Shown piece after piece: positions 57,781 to 64,000 of a stretch of DNA of 64,000 nt (positions are counted from its first letter, which is position 1; each line of letters opens with the position of its first letter). The notes below the pieces were generated by a model, which did not search any database, was not told the DNA's origin, and worked only from the letters and a program-made list of their open reading frames with translations. A program made the position numbers and the translations under genes. The stretch comes from Membranipora membranacea (Eukaryota > Bryozoa > Gymnolaemata > Cheilostomatida > Membraniporidae), in assembly GCA_914767715.1 (NCBI GenBank), contig OU612074.1, forward strand, positions 14,494,062 to 14,558,061, in the 5' to 3' direction.

Positions 57781-60700
57781 CTATGCTACCTTCACACCAT
57801 TCTGACTAGGTGGTACAGACGGTTTCTCAAGCTGTGCTTTAAATTTTCTGCATTCCTCAGATTTGGGATATAAGTAACAGTGTAAACTGAATAACCTGAA
57901 ATGGACAAACATCAAAGTAAGGTGGGGAGATGATTGAATTTGCAGCAAGGTTCTGATTGCGTATCTCGGATATGCATGCATTTACAAACACTAAATTTGT
58001 GTGCCAATATGTCAAAACTTGTAGATAAAGGCCTCCATTTAACAACCTAGAAAACAGTGGAACACATTGACTTGGTATAAATATATGTATATATATGTAG
58101 CATCGTAAGCCCTGGGAATGTAATATACCAATTTGAGGACAGAGTTGACTATACCTTGTAGGATCTTGCTCTCTGGTGAACTTTTCTATTTCATCTCTTA
58201 TGAGTAATGTGTTGGGATACCGACCAGTAACTGCACTGTAGCTCACAGTGACCTGAATGAAAACAGCAGATATTCATTGACAATGTTTGTCGTTCAATCG
58301 ACTTTTTGAACAATTGTAAAATCTTTGCAACGGATTTACCAATCAACTGCTACCTAAACTGCTATCTAAATAATTTTTTATCATAAAAACAGTTCACAGT
58401 TCATGGTACTTTATTATATTATATTAAATAATATTTTTCTTTTATTTTATTTTATTTTATTCTATTTTATTCTTTTTTATTCTTTTTTATTGTTACTGAC
58501 CTGCTTTTGATAGTCCGAAGGATTGATAAGAAACATGGCCTCCAGATGAGAGTGGAATTCTGGTATCACAGTCAGATTTACTCCAAGTAGGTAATCTGTA
58601 AATGAAGATATGACGGATAATCAGTATAGTATAGATTCACCGAAAACATCCTACATTGTACAGGTTCAACAAATTTATTTGAGTATGAATAAAGCATGCA
58701 AACTATAAATTATACTTAACAAAATGTAAACAATATCATAGTTCCACTACCAGTAGGGTTTCTGTCAGGAGATTACCTCATTGAAGGATGGGGAGGGGGC
58801 TGAACAGATTTGACCATGAATTTATATTATGCTATCATTTGAGTAGATCATAATCTATGGTCTGGCGGTCAGACCTATTGTGATCAAAACGAATCCAGGG
58901 CTGCGAGATGGGCGTCCTATGCTGACCCACATTATAGGAGCCAGATTTACAAAAATTAACCCAGCATTTAATAAATGTCTTATTTGCCAGCAGGCTACAC
59001 CAACTCATCTGTATAATGGATAAAGCTAAAACTGCGGACAAATGGATCAAACTTGATCAATATGATCAATGGTTCAGTTCTAGTCAGGAAGAAACATAAT
59101 TGTGATTCAAGCTGGTAAGGCCATAACTACTGGCAGAGCTACATTCTTGAAGACTTACTGCAGACATATCCTATAGTCGTGTCATCAGGTTCAGCTACCT
59201 CTTCAGCTCGTTTAATAAAACCCCCTGATCTGTGAATAAAGATTTTGCAAATTAGCAGCTAATACAGATATTGAGTAATAACTGATCCTCATAAATTTTA
59301 AATGAGACAAACAACTGAAGGAGTGCCAAGCGTTGATCCTTATGATAAAGCATGTATGTATGTACCTTTTATTCTCTCAAAGGGGTGATTGAGAAATAAA
59401 AAGCTGGTTTGCGTGCTGTAAAAGTTGTTAATAAAAATGCTGATGTCTAAAACTGTTATGATTGCATTAAAACGTAATACAAATTGCAATACAAAAATGT
59501 AGAAAAGGTAGGAAATAAATTAAGAGAGTGATTTATTAAAAATACTAATAGCCTGAGATCTAAAACAGTCACTACGAAGGTTAGTGCGGTAGCGTAGAGA
59601 AATAAAACAACCAAATAGTAGCGTGTCAACGGAGAGTAGAGGGTTAGATGTGCTGGGGGTCACCATTCTGAGCGATTCGGTTTTAATTGGTGTTTGACTG
59701 TGTCTGCTAGTTGTGGGAGGGGAGCTTTGGACAGCTTCTCGGCGCACTTCGTGATTTTGTCCAGATCTTAGCGTTCTTGGGCGGAGATATGGTGGTATAT
59801 GGCTAGTAGATTGTGCACTAATCCGCTGACAATGAATTTTAATAGCATATGATAGCTTATCTGACATTCTTATAAAATGTAGTTTTTTCACTAAATGCAG
59901 CTTCTTACGAGCTTTCTTGACGACGTTTCTGGTGTTTTTGAGGAATTTTACTTTGTTTGTTATTGTGGTTCCTAGATATTTATATTCCTCGTCTTGTTTG
60001 ATGACAACACCACTGACAGAGAACTCTTCAGGACTGGGATTGTCCCTCGCATTAGATAGGATGAGTTCTTTGGTCTGCTCTTATTCAAAATGAGAAGGTT
60101 ATAATTGCACCATCGGTACAGAGTTGTCATCTCATGCTGCATAGTTGAAGGTTGGTTTTGGGCTAGTTTTTTTAAGAAATGATAAGTTGTCAGCATACTT
60201 ATACAGAAGCATATTGTTCCTGGATGGCGCTAGTTGATCTAGATATATTGAGAACAGAACAGGGGAGATGACGCCGCCCTGTAGGCTTCCTGTTGATGTT
60301 GTAGCTGATGAAGATGTGTTGAGGCTGGTACAAACTTTCTGCTGGCGGTTGATGATAAAGTTGAAGGTCCAGCTAGCCAGATTTGGGTAAAAGGATTTTT
60401 GTTTGAGCTTTTCTGTTAGTATTGCAGTGCATATCGTGTTGAACGCTGATGTAAAGTCAATGAGCATACCCCTTACATAGTTGGTAGCATTAGCGTCAAG
60501 GTATTCTGAGATTGTGTCAAGTGCCCGCTTTATTTAGGTCAACATTTTTTTTGACTTAATTTTAATTTGTAAATTACTGCGGTGGCACAAAACAAGTTCA
60601 AAATGGTTCGACAGCTTGGGCAATGCCTCGGACTTGATCAGAGACACTCATGTATGAGTCGGAGACTTTTCAAAGAACTATTTACATTAGCTCATATTAT

Positions 60701-62825
60701 TGCATGATTAGCTGAGAAATTGTCTGAAAATTTTAACACCTCAATAGCGATAGACAGAGAGAGTAGGTAAATCTTATCGATCTTAGCATACATATAGGTA
60801 CAGTACAGTTTATGAGTGAATGACCGCACATACCCACATAGAGGCAGCATTGCCTGGATCATTGCTCTACTGAAACATACAAGAGCTCCTCCAGTTGCAA
60901 ACCAGAACCCAACTTTCTATAAAATAAAAGTATATACTGTTGTTGAATGAAATTAGACTTTTAGGATATAGCATGTTGTCCGCAATCACTTTTCAACACT
61001 GCCGTTTGACTTGAGAATTTCAATGAACAAATGAAAAAGTGAACAAGTGAAGTTACTGCCAATGAAAGTATTTATAAATAAGTTTTTAGGTTTGGAGGTG
61101 AATTGAGTTTGATCCATTCAGCTTGATTTTGGAGTTGCTTCTCCTTCGGCGATTACCCTTTAGAATTGGCATAAGTTTCTAATAGACAAAATGAGGGTGC
61201 TACATGACTTGTCCCATTACTAAGGAGGATTATGGCAGAGATACGGGGTCAGCAAATAATAATTTTCTGTCAGTTTTGATGTCTTTTTTTTGGTTGCTTA
61301 TCTTCCGTAGCCCAGCAGTTTTCACAAAACCCGATATCTTCTGACCCTGTGGCTATACCTAAATCACATATTTTAATGTGAGAAATGAAAACTACTAGTT
61401 TTGCAACAACATCTTCAGGAAGATTGGATTTAATTTGAACACAACTCTGACATATCAAGGGTGTTTGTTTCTGCCTAGATCTAGACTTAGCGAGGCAAAT
61501 CATTAGGAATATGTAAAATCGTAGCTTTGACTGATGGATTGTGAATAATAAATTTAGTAAACCAAGAAAAAGTGATGAAAATTGTAAGGGTTTGTTTCTA
61601 ACTTCAATCAATTTGTCAAGTATAATAAATAAACAAAGCTCTCCTACCTTGCCGTGTGCTTCACGCTCCAGCCTGTGAGGAAGACTATTTTTACCAATAT
61701 ACCAGGTCTGATTGTAATCATACTGACGCAACGTATTCACAAGATTAGGTATAACTATATATGTATCATCATCACCCGCACAGAACCATTTATACCTACA
61801 ACACATATATCATGTATATTTTTATTGTATGATTACGTATATGTAATATCATGGAAAGTTTTCTTGCCATTCAGTTAGTGCAACAAAAAAGAAGTTCCGA
61901 CCGCAGAAGGTCTACACCACACCATCATTCAGATCAGTGGTGTTTAGTTAGGATCAAAGTCAACTGGTGGTTCGATTACCATCCTTCACAACACAGAATT
62001 TATGGTAATGAACCTGTCGGACCTTGCTATTAAACTGTTTGCGATAAAAATCGATTAGTATGAACTTTGACTGATGACAAATCAAGCTTTAGCCAATTCA
62101 ATAGTACTGCCGTAAGTGATATTGAGCCCTTAAAACATGCCAGGTATTATTGCAGGTTTTGAAAAAGAAAATTTGGGATGTTCAATTGATATGGGTCAGT
62201 TGATAAAAATAACAGGGAATCTGTAGTCAGTCACAAATGTGGGAAGAGTAGAAACAGACCAGCTTTTTTGGTGGTCTAGTTTTGGATTAAAAGTTTCTGA
62301 ATTAGGCCGTTTTGAGTGAAAAGTCTATAAATTGCATAAAGATTTTATTCCTAGATTGATTTCAATAATAAAAGAAACTTGTTGAATGTTCCCAATGTCA
62401 TGTACCAAGGTGAATGTATAGGAAATGTTTTTGTAGTGGCGACTCGATAACCCATGTCGCTAAAGGGCTGGAGCTGCAGTTGCTGGTGGCAGCATCCTCT
62501 TACAATGAGTTAAACCATTCAGGAGGGCTCATTTATCTGCATATACAATGCGGTTGTACTTAAAGAAAACTTCAATTATTATTAGTCCTGATAACACAGT
62601 TTATGTGATCAGTCAAGGTCAGAACAAATTTAGGCATCTGATGGGAATTGAACCCACGTAACAGACACCCTTACCCCTGAGTCACACTAGCTGAACCTTG
62701 TGTCATTCAAGATCCTTAAACCAGTGTAATACAAGTTTAGTACAGGCTGATCTGATGGTACCTACCTCTTTATATTACTGATAGATAAATCATACATTGC
62801 TTGGAACTTACACGCCAGGTCTCTC
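57781..62825 (-). CDS. fng-like: F4: Fringe-like beta-1,3-GlcNAc-transferase, 5' exons off window
   Basis: Seven exons on the minus strand: 62825-62766, 61795-61648, 60916-60834, 59229-59159, 58595-58501, 58252-58155 and 57895-57781 (stop TAG). Each has exactly the length of its F2 counterpart (60, 148, 83, 71, 95, 98, 115 nt), the same phases and a near-identical protein: DLACKFQAMYD, KWFCAGDDDTYIVIPNL, WFATGGALVCFS, EPDDTTIGYV, IPEFHSHLE, LHCYLYP. No frame lesion was seen. The preceding CPASHDR exon should lie just beyond 64000, given the F2 intron length plus the MITE pair at 62987-63752. It converges on F2. Recent inverted duplication is the simplest origin; an intact catalytic core suggests function. 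Confidence 0.85.
58436..58490. repeat. TTTTA microsatellite in F4 intron
   Basis: Inverted counterpart of the AAATA tract at 30000-30170 in F2, but much shorter. Confidence 0.75.
59500..60540 (-). mobile_element. LINE fragment with reverse-transcriptase core
   Basis: The minus strand encodes LIDFTSAFNTI (RT motif A), SLQGGVISPVLFSIYLDQL (motif B) and YKYADNLSFL (motif C, with D to N in the usual YADD), then, after frame breaks, YLGTTITNK-type sequence and a C-terminal RYRTNLRSDCFRSQAI. Domain order is that of a non-LTR retrotransposon ORF2. The altered YADD and frame breaks show it is dead. It sits in the F4 intron between the PDD and WFATGG exons and is absent from the F2 intron. Confidence 0.75.
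62640..62700 (-). repeat. tRNA-like repeat
   Basis: The minus strand has CTAGTGTGACTCAGGGGTAA and, 25 bp later, GTGGGTTCAATTCCCAT with a paired T-stem. It is too short (about 60 bp) for a normal tRNA; a SINE head or tRNA fragment. Confidence 0.4.
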
Positions 62826-62986
62826 CTGTGTAAAGAAAATGTATGATATAATGTGAAAATTGTGCCCTTATTTAGCATTTAACGGTCTGCAGACCAGCTA
62901 GAAAACCTGACCTAGTTCTGTGCTCAACTGTTGGTGAGGAAGTAAAGCTGCCGATGCTAAAAAGGAGCCGAAATTAGACCTCAAAG

Positions 62987-63371
62987 TTAAAGGGCAACCA
63001 AGGTTTCGCAGCAATGCATTAATGGGTAGCAAATAATGTGCTGGGCAGCATCAGCTTTGTGCATTACGCGATGCAAAACTCAAAGTAGTTGCTGACTCTA
63101 AGCTGGGTAACACTTCAGTTTAGGGGAGGTTCCAAGACTTTGCTGTAATAATTATAGAGCACAGGCTAAATAATAACAGGAACAGGAAACTGCTATGTGG
63201 TATTCTCTTTTAGCTGAGTTTGAGTACCTGATTGAAGAAATGTTTCACAAGAATTCTGGCTGAATAATCATCCGAATTATATTTGGTCTTTTTCCCGATG
63301 CAGAAGGTGCAATCTGCTATTAATCAATGGCCATCAATGAGAAGTTGTTTGAAACCTTGGTTGCCCTTTAA
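62987..63371 (+). mobile_element. TTAA-flanked MITE, copy 2
   Basis: TTAA followed by AGGGCAACCAAGGTTTCGC, ending AACCTTGGTTGCCCTTTAA. Internal sequence (GGGTAGCAAATAATGTGCTG) is shared with copies 1 and 3. In the F4 intron. Confidence 0.8.
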
Positions 63372-63752
63372 AGGGTATCCAAGGTTTCGCAGCAATGCAT
63401 AAATGGGTAGCAAATAATGTGCTGGGCAGCATCGGCTTTGTGCATTACGCGATGCAAAACTCAAAGTAGTTGCTGACTCTAAGCTGGGTAACACTTCGGT
63501 TTAGGGGAGGTTCCAAGACTTTGCTGTAATAATTATAGAGCACAGGCTAAATAATAACAGGAACAGGAAACTGCTATGTGGTATTCTCTTTTAGCTGAGT
63601 TTGAGTACCTGATGGAAGAAATGTTTCACAAGAATTCTGGCTGAATAATCATCCGAATTATATTTTGTCTTATTCCCCATGCAGAAGGTGCAATCTGCTA
63701 TTAACCAATGGCCATCAATGAGAAGTTGTTTGAAACCTTGGTTGCCCTTTAA
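63368..63752 (+). mobile_element. TTAA-flanked MITE, copy 3, abutting copy 2
   Basis: Begins at the TTAA that closes copy 2, so the two share one target site. It has the same orientation and length (385 bp) and differs by only a few bases. Confidence 0.8.
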
Positions 63753-64000
63753 CGACTTGTTTTGTTATGGGTTCTATAACTAGTCCATCTGTAGTAACCA
63801 TTACTAAAGTATGGGACACTCTGAATGGTAGAAGGGTGACTGTAGCGTAAACTCTGATCGATAGGAGTTTGTGCCGGTGTCTTATGAAAGTTTTGAGATT
63901 CAGTTTGAAATCATTTGTTAAACAGAGATTCCTGATATGGCACTGGCAGGGCGTCAATCATTTAATCATAGGACAGGTATTTACAGAAGCAGACAATGCC

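Overview
The window is AT-rich nuclear DNA from a multicellular animal, most likely an invertebrate; I cannot name the species. Every credible gene is split by GT-AG introns. The gene families (Fringe-type glycosyltransferases, secreted PAN/F-type-lectin proteins) are animal families, and the intergenic DNA is full of LINE remnants, tRNA-headed SINE-like repeats, MITEs and fold-back elements. The ORFs are mostly exons, so genes were assembled by eye from matching paralogous exons, splice sites and intron phases.

Left part (0-32 kb): a cluster of Fringe-like beta-1,3-N-acetylglucosaminyltransferase genes. F1 (+, 593-5565) has its 5' exons off the left edge. F3 (-, 9247-13250) is a decayed copy lacking its last four exons and carrying a stop and a frameshift in exon 1. 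F2 (+, 22834-31591) is complete in ten exons, about 378 residues. Upstream of F2 lie two more intact membrane-anchor first exons (16394-16771 and 19797-20171). Both end in the same phase-0 donor but have no catalytic exons of their own, so F2 may have three alternative first exons.

Middle part (34-57 kb): a cluster of small secreted proteins with an N-terminal PAN/apple-like domain and a C-terminal F-type-lectin-like domain. L1 (-) and L2 (-) sit in a 4.3-kb tandem segmental duplication, L3 (+) is a diverged copy, and at least four broken fragments surround them. A separate PAN/lectin-like exon pair lies at 46-47 kb. From 51.6 to 57 kb there are two large fold-back elements, one with another palindrome nested in its arm, the other built of 81-bp tandem repeats and flanked by a 127-bp direct duplication.

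Right part (57-64 kb): F4 (-), a near copy of F2 in inverted orientation, runs off the right edge. F2 and F4 converge on the lectin cluster as arms of an inverted duplication with about 25 kb between them. Each copy carries a different LINE fragment in an intron.

Taken together, the window holds Golgi-type glycan-modifying enzymes beside secreted putative glycan-binding proteins. Whether this neighbourhood is functional or accidental cannot be told from sequence alone.
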